DNA of 64,000 nt, taken from assembly GCF_022479115.1 (NCBI RefSeq), contig NZ_CP092497.1:1550001-1614000 (forward strand). The letters run 5' to 3'. The DNA is from Amycolatopsis sp. EV170708-02-1 (lineage in GTDB: Bacteria > Actinomycetota > Actinomycetes > Mycobacteriales > Pseudonocardiaceae). The position numbers were made by a program, and so were the translations under genes. The notes beneath the pieces are model-generated. The model did not search any database and had not been told where the DNA came from. It saw only the letters and a list, made by a program, of their open reading frames with translations. This document shows positions 1 to 8,401 of the stretch, in pieces (position 1 is the stretch's first letter; each line of letters starts with the position of its first letter).

Positions 1-242
1 GGCTTCCGTTCGACGACGACCGGGGCACGATCCCGAACACCGCCGGTCGCGTCGACGGGCTCAGCGGCGCCTACGTGGTCGGCTGGATCAAACGCGGTCC
101 CTCGGGCGGGATCGGCGCGAACCGCACTTGTGCGCGGGAGACCGTGGCGACCTTGCTGGAGGACATCACTTCCGGCGCGCTTCCGGTACGGGGCAGGCGG
201 TCGCCGGTCGGCGCGCTGGCGGCGCGGTTCCGCGGCCGCTGA
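1..242 (+). CDS. Ferredoxin-NADP reductase, C-terminal fragment
   Basis: Only the last 79 residues lie in the window; the 5' part is off the left edge. The reading frame from base 3 contains GTIPNTAGRVDG and then YVVGWIKRGPSGGIGANR, the conserved C-terminal NADP-binding signature of FprA-type (adrenodoxin-reductase-like) FAD enzymes. Such enzymes pass electrons from NADPH to ferredoxin and often serve bacterial cytochromes P450. A P450 gene converges on it 86 bp away, which makes a functional link possible but unproven. It ends at a TGA just before a palindromic terminator. Confidence 0.8.
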   Translation, partial: LPFDDDRGTIPNTAGRVDGLSGAYVVGWIKRGPSGGIGANRTCARETVATLLEDITSGALPVRGRRSPVGALAARFRGR

Positions 243-256
243 CCGCCGCGACTGTC

Positions 257-313
257 GTGTCGCGAAAGCCACTTTCGCGACGTCTGATGTCCTGAAAGTG
301 GCTTTCGCGACAC
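257..313. terminator. Bidirectional terminator-like palindrome, GAAAGTGGCTTTC family, copy 1
   Basis: Perfect 20-bp arms (257-276 and 294-313) built on GAAAGTGGCTTTCGCGACAC surround a 17-bp loop, and the left arm can also form a nested hairpin (GCGAAAG-CCA-CTTTCGC). It lies between two convergent genes. Related structures occur at 35300-35356 and 39789-39833. Confidence 0.6.
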
Positions 314-327
314 GGGTATCGGAGGTG

Positions 328-1548
328 CTACCCGGCTTCTGGTCCCTTCAGCAGCACCGGCAGCACACGGTGCCCGTTCGAGATGAACGAGTCCAGATGC
401 CGCAGCTCCTCCGGTGCGGTCGCGAGGGTCATGTCCGGGAAACGCTCGAACAGCGCCGGTAGAGCGATCGCCGCCTCGAGCCGGGCCAGCGGCGCGCCGA
501 TGCAGAAGTGCGCTCCGAAGCCGAAGGCGATATGCGCCTTGTCCGTGCGCGTGACGTCGAACGCGTCGGCGTCGTGCCCGTGCAGTGCGGGGTCTCGCCC
601 GGCGGCGGCGTAGCCCGCCAGAATCGCGTCGCCCTGCCGGATGACCACGCCGGCGACGGCGATGTCCTCGACGGCGTAGCGCAACGGCAGGTTCGCCACG
701 GGTGCCTGCCACCGCAAGGTCTCCTCGATCGCGTCGGTCCAGGAGGCCTGTCCGGCGCGGAGCAGGGCGAGCTGGTCCGGATGGGCCAGTAGCGCGGTGA
801 TGGCCTGGTCGAGGAGGTTCACGGTGGTTTCATGGCCGGCGGAGATGAACAGGATGAGGGTGTCGATCAGTTCCGTTTCGTCGAGCCGGGCGCCGTCGGC
901 CTGCGCGGCGATGAGCGCGGTGGTGAGATCCTCGCCGGGGTTCTCCCGCTTGGCGGCGACGAGTTCGGTGAAGATCGAGTGGATGTCCTGGTACGCGGCC
1001 AGCATCGCCTCTTGGCTCGCCGACGTCCGGAAGAAGACGTCGACCGAGTGCCGAAGCCTGCCGCGCGCCGAGTCCGGTACGCCGAACAGATGGCAGATCA
1101 CTTCGATGGGGACCGGATAGGCGAAGTTCTCCCGCAGATCGACGGGTTCGTCCGCGGGCCGGGCCGCGAGCCCGTCCAGCAGATCGGTGACGATCCGGGT
1201 GATCCATGGCTCCAGCGTGGCGATCCTGCGTGCCGTGAAGGCCTGCGTCACGAGCGAGCGGAGCCGTTTGTGGTCGGCACCGTAGGCGGTGAACATGTTC
1301 CGCACGGAGACCCACACCAGCAACGGCCAGTCCGCGCTGACGTCGGCCAGCGCCGGCCAGTGCTGCCGGGCGTCCTTGGAAACCCGCGGGTCGCTGAGCA
1401 GATCGCGCAGGAGTTCGTATCCCGTCACCGACCAGGCCACGACACCGCCCGGCAATTCGACCCGGGTGATCGGGCCGTGTTCGCGTAGTCGTTCGTTCTC
1501 GGCGTGGATGTCTTGGCCGTTCGGATCCAGAACCAGGGGACGCGTCAC
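328..1548 (-). CDS. Cytochrome P450
   Basis: This 406-residue soluble P450 has the usual bacterial length. The I-helix oxygen-binding motif AGHETT, the K-helix ETLRW (ExxR) and the heme loop [10 protein letters not shown] with axial Cys349 are all present. Its N-terminus, [21 protein letters not shown], resembles CYP105/CYP107-type actinobacterial enzymes. It needs an external ferredoxin and reductase. It is the last gene of the leftward iac-like operon, 86 bp after the iacF homologue, and no P450 belongs to the proteobacterial iac pathway as I know it. It may oxidise an indole or oxindole intermediate, or may simply be a neighbour. The start is the ATG giving the full conserved N-terminus. 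Confidence 0.9.
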   Translation of the reverse strand: MTRPLVLDPNGQDIHAENERLREHGPITRVELPGGVVAWSVTGYELLRDLLSDPRVSKDARQHWPALADVSADWPLLVWVSVRNMFTAYGADHKRLRSLVTQAFTARRIATLEPWITRIVTDLLDGLAARPADEPVDLRENFAYPVPIEVICHLFGVPDSARGRLRHSVDVFFRTSASQEAMLAAYQDIHSIFTELVAAKRENPGEDLTTALIAAQADGARLDETELIDTLILFISAGHETTVNLLDQAITALLAHPDQLALLRAGQASWTDAIEETLRWQAPVANLPLRYAVEDIAVAGVVIRQGDAILAGYAAAGRDPALHGHDADAFDVTRTDKAHIAFGFGAHFCIGAPLARLEAAIALPALFERFPDMTLATAPEELRHLDSFISNGHRVLPVLLKGPEAG

Positions 1549-1634
1549 CGGGGATCACCCTTTCTCGGCGGAGCGGACCGGGTCCAGCGTGCCAGCGGTG
1601 CCCGTCGCCCGGCTATTCGCCAAACGGTGGTCGC

Positions 1635-2588
1635 TCAGTACAGCTCGATGACGAGCCGGTCGGTGAGCGCACGTGAGACACAAAGTGCCATTTGGCCTTC
1701 GCGGTCGGCCGCGGTCAGGCAGTTGTCCCGATGGTCCGGCGTGCCTTCGAGCACGCCGGACACACACGAGCCGCAAATCCCTTCCTCACAGGACTTGAAC
1801 ACCTCGATGCCGTTGTCCTCCAGCACCGCCAGGATCGATTTCCCCGCCGGTACCTCGAATTCCTCGCCGGTGTCGAGTTCGACGGTCAGGGGACGGTCGC
1901 CGGAGGTGTCCACTTCCGCGGCTTCGAAATGCTCGACGTGCACGTGGTCCGCGCCGACGACCGGGCCGAGCACGTCGCCGACCTGGCGCATGAAACCGTC
2001 GGGGCCACAGGTGTAGACGTGGGCCGACGGCGTCAGGACCTCGGCGATCGTCCGCAGAACGGCGGGATGTTCGCCGCGCGGGACGCCGAAATGCGGCCGG
2101 ACGCGGTCGGCGAACTCGACCCGTTCCTCCAGAAGTCCCACGAACGCCGCGGTTTCCCTCGAACGCGCGAAGTAGTGCAGCTCGAATTCGCTGCCCCAGG
2201 TGTAGAGCTCGTAGGCCATCGAAAGCAGCGGCGTGATGCCGATGCCACCGGCGACGAGGACGTGCCGGTCCGCGTCTTCGGCGACCGTCAGGAGATTGCG
2301 CGGCTCGCTGATCTTGAGGTGATCGCCGACCGAGACCTGGTGCATCGCCACGGATCCACCGCGCGAGTCCGGCTCCCGTTTGACCGCGATCAGGATCGAC
2401 CGCGGATCGTCGGGGGCGCCGCACAGCGAATACTGCCGCAGCACCCCCGTCGGGCCGACCACATCGACATGCGCCCCCGCCCGGTAACGGACGCGCAGCG
2501 GTTCGTCGTCCTCCCGGACCAGCCGCAGGGTACGGATTTCCGGTGTCTCCTCGGTGATTTCGACGACGCGGAACAGGACGTTCGTCAT
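1635..2588 (-). CDS. iacF: IacF-like ferredoxin/reductase of the Rieske oxygenase
   Basis: This 317-residue protein has the phthalate-dioxygenase-reductase layout: an FMN-binding barrel (RQYSLCG), an NAD-binding domain (VAGGIGITPLLSM, then CGPDGFM) and a C-terminal plant-type [2Fe-2S] domain with Cys267, Cys272, Cys275 (CEEGICGSC) and Cys303. It should carry electrons from NADH to the IacC/IacD oxygenase in the cytoplasm. It lies 15 bp after the SDR gene in the same operon, matching the iacE-iacF order described in Pseudomonas putida 1290. Function is inferred from family plus gene order. VanB-type reductases of other oxygenases look the same alone. Confidence 0.85.
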   Translation of the reverse strand: MTNVLFRVVEITEETPEIRTLRLVREDDEPLRVRYRAGAHVDVVGPTGVLRQYSLCGAPDDPRSILIAVKREPDSRGGSVAMHQVSVGDHLKISEPRNLLTVAEDADRHVLVAGGIGITPLLSMAYELYTWGSEFELHYFARSRETAAFVGLLEERVEFADRVRPHFGVPRGEHPAVLRTIAEVLTPSAHVYTCGPDGFMRQVGDVLGPVVGADHVHVEHFEAAEVDTSGDRPLTVELDTGEEFEVPAGKSILAVLEDNGIEVFKSCEEGICGSCVSGVLEGTPDHRDNCLTAADREGQMALCVSRALTDRLVIELY

Positions 2589-2603
2589 CCAGGTGCCTCC
2601 AGG

Positions 2604-3353
2604 TCAGCGCATGAACAGGCCGCCGTTCGCGTCCCAGCAGGCGCCGGTGACGGAGGCGGCTTCGGGGGAGGCGAGCAACGCCACCATCTCGGCGATGAAC
2701 GTCATGCTGCCCAGCCGTCCGACCGGGATTCCGGTCGTCAGCCGGTCGAGGTTCTCCTCACCGACGATCCGGTGGACCATGGGGCTGTCCTGCGGTCCGG
2801 GGGAGACCGCGTTCACGGTGACGCCGCTGGCGGCGAGCTCGCGGGCGAACACCTTGGTCGCCGTCAGGACCGCGCCTTTGGACGACGCGTAATGCCCGCC
2901 GGTCGTGGTTCCGCCGTTCTGGCCCGCCAGGGAGGCCATGTTGACGATCCGGCCGTACCCCGCCTCGGCCATATGCGCGCCGAACAGCTGACAGGCGTGG
3001 AAGGTGCCGTTGAAGTTCACCGCCATCACCTCGTCGAGCTCCTGCGGCGTGATCTCCAGCAACGGCCGCGCCTGGGTGCGCGCGGCGTTGTTGACCAGCA
3101 CCTGGACCCCGCCGAAGTCACCGAGCACCGACGCGAGCAGCTGGTCGATGTCGGGACGGCTGGCGACGTCGACGCGGTAGCTCTGGGCGTGTGCCCCGCT
3201 CCGGTCGAGTTCGGTTGCGAGGCGTTTCGCGGCGGCCTCGTCGAGGTCGGCGATCGCCACCCGGTGGCCACCGCTGTGCAGGCGCCGGGCGATCCGCTCG
3301 CCGAGCCCGGTCGCCCCGCCGGTGATCACGGCGACCGGCGCGGTGCCGCTCAC
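2604..3353 (-). CDS. iacE: IacE-like short-chain dehydrogenase
   Basis: A classical SDR of 249 residues with the nucleotide motif TGGATGLGE (residues 11-19), NNA at 88-90 and catalytic Ser141, Tyr155 and Lys159 (YASSK). In described iac clusters IacE acts on an early oxindole-acetate intermediate. The exact reaction cannot be read from this sequence. The start is GTG at 3353, overlapping the stop of the upstream beta-subunit gene by 4 bp, which indicates translational coupling. SDRs are diverse, so the assignment rests mainly on operon position. Confidence 0.85.
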   Translation of the reverse strand: MSGTAPVAVITGGATGLGERIARRLHSGGHRVAIADLDEAAAKRLATELDRSGAHAQSYRVDVASRPDIDQLLASVLGDFGGVQVLVNNAARTQARPLLEITPQELDEVMAVNFNGTFHACQLFGAHMAEAGYGRIVNMASLAGQNGGTTTGGHYASSKGAVLTATKVFARELAASGVTVNAVSPGPQDSPMVHRIVGEENLDRLTTGIPVGRLGSMTFIAEMVALLASPEAASVTGACWDANGGLFMR

Positions 3354-3844
3354 AGCAGGAATCCCGCGGCGGGAACGGCTTCGTCGGCGTTGACCAGACG
3401 GACGACCTTGCGGGCGAAGCGGTCTTCGTCGCCACTAGCGCCGAGGCGGACGACGTAGTCGACGTCCGCGGCCCAGAGGTCGTGACGGCCGCGTTTGTAC
3501 GCCACGATGATCTGTGCGGCCTTGAGCGTGACCGACCGGTCGCCGACGTCGGTGGGGATGAAACGCGAGACGGTCCGCACGGTGATCGCCGAGTCCACCG
3601 CGGCGATCGCGTAGCCCTCGGTCATCCGCCGCACGCGCAGCCCGCGCATCCGGGCGTCGTCGTGGACCATGTTGAGGACGTCGTCGAAGTCCTCGGCGTC
3701 GCGTTCGATCGGGATGATGTACATCGCGTCGTCGGCGTAAAGTCCTTGCCAGGCCTCGTAGTCCTTGGCGTCCAGCAGCGCGGCCTCGCGCCAGGCCAGC
3801 TCGATCGCGCGGACCACCCGCGGATCGGTGAGGGTCTCAGTCAT
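3350..3844 (-). CDS. iacD: IacD-like Rieske oxygenase small (beta) subunit
   Basis: This 164-residue protein belongs to the aromatic-ring-hydroxylating dioxygenase beta-subunit family (SnoaL/cystatin-like fold). Typical features are WQGLYADDAMYIIPIERD near the N-terminus and MRGLRVRRMTEGYA in the middle. The beta subunit has no metal site and packs with the Rieske alpha subunit. Its ATG overlaps the end of the alpha gene by 8 bp and its stop overlaps the SDR start by 4 bp, so the three genes are tightly coupled. Confidence 0.9.
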   Translation of the reverse strand: MTETLTDPRVVRAIELAWREAALLDAKDYEAWQGLYADDAMYIIPIERDAEDFDDVLNMVHDDARMRGLRVRRMTEGYAIAAVDSAITVRTVSRFIPTDVGDRSVTLKAAQIIVAYKRGRHDLWAADVDYVVRLGASGDEDRFARKVVRLVNADEAVPAAGFLL

Positions 3845-5132
3845 CGCTCATCATCCGCTTCCATTGGGCGTACGCCGCCCGCATTCCGGTCTCGTCGGTG
3901 ACGTGGCTGGTCGGCCAGCCCTCGGCCGAGGGCTTCTCGCGCCCCAGACCGCGGTTGACCATGATCGGCAGCTCGGGCGCGCCCTGGGCGCCGCGCTGCA
4001 CCCGGTCCCAGCCTTCGGAGTCGTCCGGAGTGCCGAACCCGAACGGACCCTGGAAATGCTCGTGGGCGCGCAGCCGCTCCCGGTTGACCGGCCCGACGAT
4101 CTCGGCCGGGCCGTCGCTGCCGAGGGCGACGTGCTCGATGACGGTCTCGTCGACGCTGATCGGCCGCAACACCCGGAAGAACGAGATCGACATCGACACG
4201 TTCGGGAACAGATTGAGGTTGAACCCGGTGCCGTGCACGGCACGGACGAGCCTGCGGATCTCGGCTTCGTTCGCCCCGGCGGCTTCGAGCCGGGCGACCA
4301 GGCCGTCGAACCGCGGCTGGAGCGGCTCGCTGCCGTCGTCCGCCTCCAGATCGGAGTGTTCGGGGACCATCTGCATCACCGAGTGGCCGTTCCCCAGATC
4401 GTGGGTGACCGCCGTCGGATCGGTCATGAACGACATCATCTCGGCGGTTTCCGCGTCGACCGAGGCCATCCAGGAGCGGTGCACGATGGGGAAGTGGTAC
4501 CCGTCGGTGGTGTTCTCCAGCTGGATCTTCCAGTTGCCGCGGTAAGTGAACCGATGGGTGCCGAGCACCTTCACCGGGTAGCCGCCACCCTGCGCCATGA
4601 AGCGATCGATCCACAGTTTGACGTCGCCGAGGAAATCGGCCAGCGGCTCGGCCTCGGCGTTCAGGGTCGCGAAGATCATCCCGCCGTAGGACTCGGTGCG
4701 CAGGGTCTTCAGCCCGAGATCGGCCTTGTCCATGACACCCTCGTACCCGTCGGGGTACGGGATGCCACGCAGTTTGCCGTCGAGGCCGTAGGACCAGGCG
4801 TGGTACGGGCAGGTGAACCCGTTGGCGTGGCCCGTTTTCTTCTCGCAGAGCGACGCGCCCCGGTGGCGGCAGCGGTTCACGAGCGTGCGGATCTCACCCT
4901 TGCGGTCCTTGGTGACGATGACCGGATGCCGTCCGACGTGGGTCGATTTGAAGCTGCCCGCCTTGGGCAGTTCCGATTCGTGGGCGACCCAGATCCACGA
5001 CTTCTCGAAGATCTTCGTCATCTCCTGGTCGAAGATCGCGGGGTCGGTGTACATCCGGCCGGCGACCCGGTCGCCGAGGACGAGGTCCGCGGGCGGCAGG
5101 TCGTACACGGTGGCGGCGGTGAATTCGGTCAT
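3837..5132 (-). CDS. iacC: IacC-like Rieske oxygenase large (alpha) subunit
   Basis: A 431-residue alpha subunit. The N-terminal Rieske [2Fe-2S] domain shows CRHRGASLC and CPYHAWSYGLDG with ligands Cys88, His90, Cys108 and His111. The catalytic domain shows DGYHFPIVHRSW with two Fe(II)-ligand histidines at 213 and 218. The frame runs further upstream without a stop, but MTEFTAATVYD at 5132 starts the family homology and follows the upstream gene by 5 bp. In the iac pathway this oxygenase is thought to act on an oxidised indole-acetate intermediate on the way to catechol. Homologues act on salicylate or anthranilate, so substrate is inferred from context. Confidence 0.9.
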   Translation of the reverse strand: MTEFTAATVYDLPPADLVLGDRVAGRMYTDPAIFDQEMTKIFEKSWIWVAHESELPKAGSFKSTHVGRHPVIVTKDRKGEIRTLVNRCRHRGASLCEKKTGHANGFTCPYHAWSYGLDGKLRGIPYPDGYEGVMDKADLGLKTLRTESYGGMIFATLNAEAEPLADFLGDVKLWIDRFMAQGGGYPVKVLGTHRFTYRGNWKIQLENTTDGYHFPIVHRSWMASVDAETAEMMSFMTDPTAVTHDLGNGHSVMQMVPEHSDLEADDGSEPLQPRFDGLVARLEAAGANEAEIRRLVRAVHGTGFNLNLFPNVSMSISFFRVLRPISVDETVIEHVALGSDGPAEIVGPVNRERLRAHEHFQGPFGFGTPDDSEGWDRVQRGAQGAPELPIMVNRGLGREKPSAEGWPTSHVTDETGMRAAYAQWKRMMSDD

Positions 5133-5137
5133 CGCGA

Positions 5138-5509
5138 TCAGCCCCGGTATTCGCGCGGTGTGAGGGCGCGGCCGATCCGCGCTTCGATCTTGGCGTACTT
5201 CCACAGCTTCCACGGGCTTTCGCCGACCGGAGTGGTGCGCAGGAAGTCGCACGCCTGCTTGACGGTTTCCTGCGTGTCGACGTCGCAGAGCAGGTAACAG
5301 GTCCACGGCCAGCCGTCGGACGGGCCGACCATATGCGAGTCGTCGTCGATGTCGCCGATGAAATCCACACCGGGCAGGCCCTTGATGCCGTCCATCAGCG
5401 CGACGAAGGCGGTCCAGACGTCGCCGGCGGCGACGCCGCCTTCCGGCAGGTCGAAGAAGTTCTGGTTGATACCGATGCAGAACAGCACGCGCAGCGGGGT
5501 GTCGCTCAT
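5138..5509 (-). CDS. iacB: IacB-like protein of the IAA-catabolic cluster
   Basis: This 123-residue protein starts MSDTPLRVLFCIGINQNFFD and contains GVDFIGDIDDDSHMVGPS. It has no signal peptide, membrane segment or metal motif. Its size and place between the iacA- and iacC-like genes match IacB, the uncharacterised small protein of iac clusters. A dimeric alpha/beta-barrel fold is possible but not demonstrable here. The chosen ATG at 5509 excludes an arginine-rich in-frame extension that is a shadow of the iacA gene. The biochemical role is unknown. Confidence 0.75.
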   Translation of the reverse strand: MSDTPLRVLFCIGINQNFFDLPEGGVAAGDVWTAFVALMDGIKGLPGVDFIGDIDDDSHMVGPSDGWPWTCYLLCDVDTQETVKQACDFLRTTPVGESPWKLWKYAKIEARIGRALTPREYRG

Positions 5510-5544
5510 GGTGGTGGTCCAACTCCTCGTCGGTCGGTGGTGGG

Positions 5545-6684
5545 TCACTGGAAGCCGGGAACGGTGGGCGGATGGCCCATCAGCACGGCACCCGCGGCGT
5601 CGTACATGGCCGGCCCCAGGAAGGCGTGCTGCTGCGGGACGAGGGCGTCGCCGAGCAGCCACTGCAGCGGATGGCTCGTGGCGATGGCGCCCGTCCCGGA
5701 CAGGCCGATGACCCGGTTGACGGTGTCGGCGGCGGTCTTCGCGAGATGGGTCGAGGCCAGCCGGAGATGGGCGTTCTGGTGCGGCGCCACGGGATCGCCG
5801 TCCAGCACGGTCTGCCACGCCTCGTCGGTGACCTCGTAGAAGTACGCCCTCGCCGAGCGCATCGTCGCTTCGGCTTCGGCGAGTCCCGTCCGGTAGTAGG
5901 CGCGGTCGGCGAGTTTCGGCGCGCCTGTGACACCCGAACGGCCGCTGCCGACCTCCGTCGCGAAGTCGAGCGCCGCGCGCGCGACCCCCGCGCCGACGAT
6001 CGCCAGGACCTGGGAGGCGTAGGCGAGGGTGGGGTAGCGGTACAGCGGCTCGTCGATCGTGGGCTCACCGCCGCGGATGAACGTCCATTCGCGCGGGACC
6101 TCGACCTTGTCGACGACCAGGTCGAAGGAACCGGTGCCCTTCATCCCGACGACGTCCCACTCCTGGATGATCTCGACCTGCTCGGGCCGCAGCAGGGCGG
6201 TGCGCGGCTTTCCGGCGGTCGTGTCGTCGCCGGGGATACCGACGCCCAGGACGTCCGCGCCCATGCAACCGCTCGCGAATTTCCAGCGCCCGTCGACCAG
6301 GAAGCCGGAGACGGTGGGCTCGGCTCGTTGGACGGGGAAGAGGCCACCGGCGAAGCACACGTCAGGACCGTCGGCGTAGAGCTCGGCCTGCGTCTCGACG
6401 GGCAGCGCCGCGAGGTAGACCAGCGCGGAGCCGAAGCTGGCCACCCAGCCGGTGGATCCGTCGACGACGGAGATCCGCTCCACCATCCGCAGGAACTCGG
6501 CCGGGGGCAGTGGCCTGCCGCCGAACCGTTCGGGGGTCGCGGAGCGGTAGACGCCCGCCGCCTTGAGCCGGTCGACGAAGTCGCGGGAGACGTACCTCTG
6601 GTCGCGGAACTCCTGACGGCGCTCGAGGAGTTCGGCCAGGACATCGTCGAGTGTCACGGCCGGGCTCTCCTGGATCTGGGCCAT
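5545..6684 (-). CDS. iacA: IacA-like flavin-dependent indole-3-acetate monooxygenase
   Basis: A 379-residue protein of the acyl-CoA-dehydrogenase-fold, two-component flavin monooxygenase family (HpaB/naphthocyclinone-hydroxylase type). Visible landmarks are RYVSRDFVDRLKAAGVYRS and PERFGGRPLPPAEFLRMVERIS near the N-terminus, and STGWVASFGSALVYLAALP around residue 75. These enzymes use reduced flavin from a partner reductase, here presumably the IacG homologue at 8402. IacA carries out the first oxidation of the indole ring in characterised clusters. It is the first gene of the leftward operon, with GAGGAG 7 bp before its ATG and a TAGCGT -10-like box near 6720. Confidence 0.88.
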   Translation of the reverse strand: MAQIQESPAVTLDDVLAELLERRQEFRDQRYVSRDFVDRLKAAGVYRSATPERFGGRPLPPAEFLRMVERISVVDGSTGWVASFGSALVYLAALPVETQAELYADGPDVCFAGGLFPVQRAEPTVSGFLVDGRWKFASGCMGADVLGVGIPGDDTTAGKPRTALLRPEQVEIIQEWDVVGMKGTGSFDLVVDKVEVPREWTFIRGGEPTIDEPLYRYPTLAYASQVLAIVGAGVARAALDFATEVGSGRSGVTGAPKLADRAYYRTGLAEAEATMRSARAYFYEVTDEAWQTVLDGDPVAPHQNAHLRLASTHLAKTAADTVNRVIGLSGTGAIATSHPLQWLLGDALVPQQHAFLGPAMYDAAGAVLMGHPPTVPGFQ

Positions 6685-6790
6685 CGGGCGCTCCTCGCGT
6701 CGTAGGGAAGATGTCTCCGACGCTAGGGATCACCGCCGCGCGTGGCCATTGGTCATTGCCTGCCGTCGGCCGGGGATTCCCACGCAGAGG

Positions 6791-6809
6791 GGTAGGGGAA
6801 ATCCTTACC
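6791..6809. promoter_or_regulatory. Candidate response-regulator box in the divergent iac promoter
   Basis: GGTAGGGGAAATCCTTACC is an imperfect palindrome centred about 44 bp upstream of the kinase start. Similar sequences occur before iacG (8328-8344) and between the symporter and second amidase (14530-14596). The cluster encodes a FixJ/NarL-type response regulator that could bind it. The assignment is an inference. Confidence 0.5.
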
Positions 6810-6831
6810 GGAGTGCCCGGCGGCGAACTCC

Positions 6832-6837
6832 TATGCT
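6832..6837 (+). promoter_or_regulatory. -10 box of a leaderless promoter for the sensor kinase
   Basis: TATGCT ends 6 bp before the GTG start at 6844, the spacing expected if transcription begins at the start codon. No Shine-Dalgarno sequence is present. TAGCGT at 8390-8395 has the same spacing to the iacG ATG, so both transcripts may be leaderless. Confidence 0.45.
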
Positions 6838-6843
6838 GAGGCC

Positions 6844-8331
6844 GTGGAGGTCGACCCGATCGCGCCTGAGCTGGCCACCGGCGACTTCGTGGCGATGATG
6901 AACGCCTCGAAGGCGTGCGTGCTGGTCCACGACGCGGCGACCAAGAACATCCTGTGGGCAAATCCCGCCGCGTGCGAGATGCTCGAATTCAGTGTCTCGG
7001 AGCTGCGCCCGCTCAAGGCCAACCACATGAGCAGCTCCGCCCAGCAGTACGACCGGGTGATCGGCCGGGCGTGGCTCCAGGCGGCGGTGGAACACGGTTC
7101 GAGCCGGATCGTGTGGCACTACCGGAGCAAATCCGGCCGCGTGATCCCCACCGACGCGGTCGCCATCCGGGTCGAGCTGGAGCGCGGGCCCGCGGTGATG
7201 GTCCAGTTCCGCGACATCCAGCGCGCGGAGGAGATCGAACGAGAGCTGAAGCTGACGACGTCGTACGTCGACGCGCTGGCACGGCACACCTCGACCGTGG
7301 CGTTCATGCTCGACGCCGCGGGCGCGGTGCGGTTCGCGACGGACAGCGCCCTGACCTTCCTCGGCCTGACCGGCGACGACGATCGGCTCGCGGGGGAGCC
7401 GCTGACCGCGTACGCGCGGCTGTACCTGGGCGGCAGGCCTGTGCGCTGGGCCGAGGTGGTCGCGGGTGCCGATCCGGTGGGGCCGGTGCAGCTGGAGCTG
7501 CCGGGGGAGAGCGCGACCTGGCTGGAAGGGAGCCTGGAGCGGCTTTCCGAGTCCGAGGTCGACGCGTATCTGATGATCCTGCACGACGTGTCCGAGCGCG
7601 TCCGCGGCGAAGCACGACGAGAGCTGGAGCTGCGGCACGAGAACTATCTGGCGCGCTACAACGCCATGGGGGACATGGCGATGGCGATCGCGCACGAACT
7701 CGGCCAGCCGCTGGCCGCCGCGGCCAACTTCATCGCCGGCATCCGGGCACGGGCCGCCATGATGGCGGACGGCGGTGACGTCCGTGAGCAGATGGGCTAC
7801 GGCCTGGACAGCGTCGCCCGCCAGATCGACCGGGCCAAGGACATCGTCGGTTCGCTGCGGTCCTTCGTCGGTCATCTGGAGCAGGTCGAGCAGGTGGTCG
7901 ACCTGAACGAGATCGTCCGCGAATGCCTGTACTTCATCGAGCTGAGCGCCGCGCCGAACTCCGTCGGCGTCGAGGTCCGGCTCGATCCGGCGCCGGTGCT
8001 GGTGCGGTGCGAACGCGTCCTCACCGGGCAGGTGGTGATGAACCTGTGCCTCAACGCCATCGACGAGACCACCGAATGCGATCCCGTGCGGCGGCGGATC
8101 ACGGTGGGCACCCGGGCCAAGGAAGGGGTCGGCGTCCTGACCGTCGACGATCACGGCCGCGGCGTCGCCAGGGATCCCTTCGCCGAGTCGTTCACCAGCA
8201 AACCCGGTGGCAGCGGGATCGGGCTGGCGCTGAGCCATCGCATCATCACCCGGCAGCACGGCAGCATCTGGGCCGAGCGGCGGGAAGGCGGTGGCTCGCG
8301 GTTCGGGTTCGCCCTGCCGCTGGCCACGTAA
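6844..8331 (+). CDS. Cytoplasmic PAS-domain sensor histidine kinase of the iac cluster
   Basis: This 495-residue kinase lacks membrane segments. A PAS domain covers roughly residues 15-130 (KACVLVHDAATKNILWANPA), a second PAS-like segment follows to about 260, and the H-box AIAHELGQPLAAAANF places the phosphorylated histidine at 284. A catalytic domain with MNLCLNAIDE, VDDHGRG and SGIGLALSHRI ends the protein. This FixL/TodS-like design suits sensing of a cytoplasmic aromatic ligand, plausibly indole-3-acetate. It is divergent from iacA and starts the rightward genes; its partner is the response regulator at 10396. The substrate sensed is an inference. Confidence 0.88.
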   Translation: MEVDPIAPELATGDFVAMMNASKACVLVHDAATKNILWANPAACEMLEFSVSELRPLKANHMSSSAQQYDRVIGRAWLQAAVEHGSSRIVWHYRSKSGRVIPTDAVAIRVELERGPAVMVQFRDIQRAEEIERELKLTTSYVDALARHTSTVAFMLDAAGAVRFATDSALTFLGLTGDDDRLAGEPLTAYARLYLGGRPVRWAEVVAGADPVGPVQLELPGESATWLEGSLERLSESEVDAYLMILHDVSERVRGEARRELELRHENYLARYNAMGDMAMAIAHELGQPLAAAANFIAGIRARAAMMADGGDVREQMGYGLDSVARQIDRAKDIVGSLRSFVGHLEQVEQVVDLNEIVRECLYFIELSAAPNSVGVEVRLDPAPVLVRCERVLTGQVVMNLCLNAIDETTECDPVRRRITVGTRAKEGVGVLTVDDHGRGVARDPFAESFTSKPGGSGIGLALSHRIITRQHGSIWAERREGGGSRFGFALPLAT

Positions 8332-8344
8332 GGGAAATCCTCAG
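8328..8344. promoter_or_regulatory. Second iac box upstream of iacG
   Basis: GTAAGGGAAATCCTCAG overlaps the kinase stop codon and matches the box at 6791-6809 over its GGGAAATCCT core. A -10-like TAGCGT at 8390-8395 precedes the iacG start by 6 bp. This suggests a separate, possibly leaderless, promoter for iacG onward. Confidence 0.45.
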
Positions 8345-8401
8345 GCGGCGCGGTGGAACTCGGGATATCGCCGGTTTCGGCCCCGGCTCTAGCGTCGAGG
8401 T

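Noticed and set aside
1692..3458. A 588-residue plus-strand frame opposite iacF, iacE and iacD
   Set aside because: It runs antisense through three well-supported genes and shows only shadow composition.
5133..5522. N-terminal extension of the Rieske alpha subunit by 130 residues
   Set aside because: The extension is arginine-rich, overlaps the iacB homologue in another frame and lacks homology; the ATG at 5132 begins the conserved protein.
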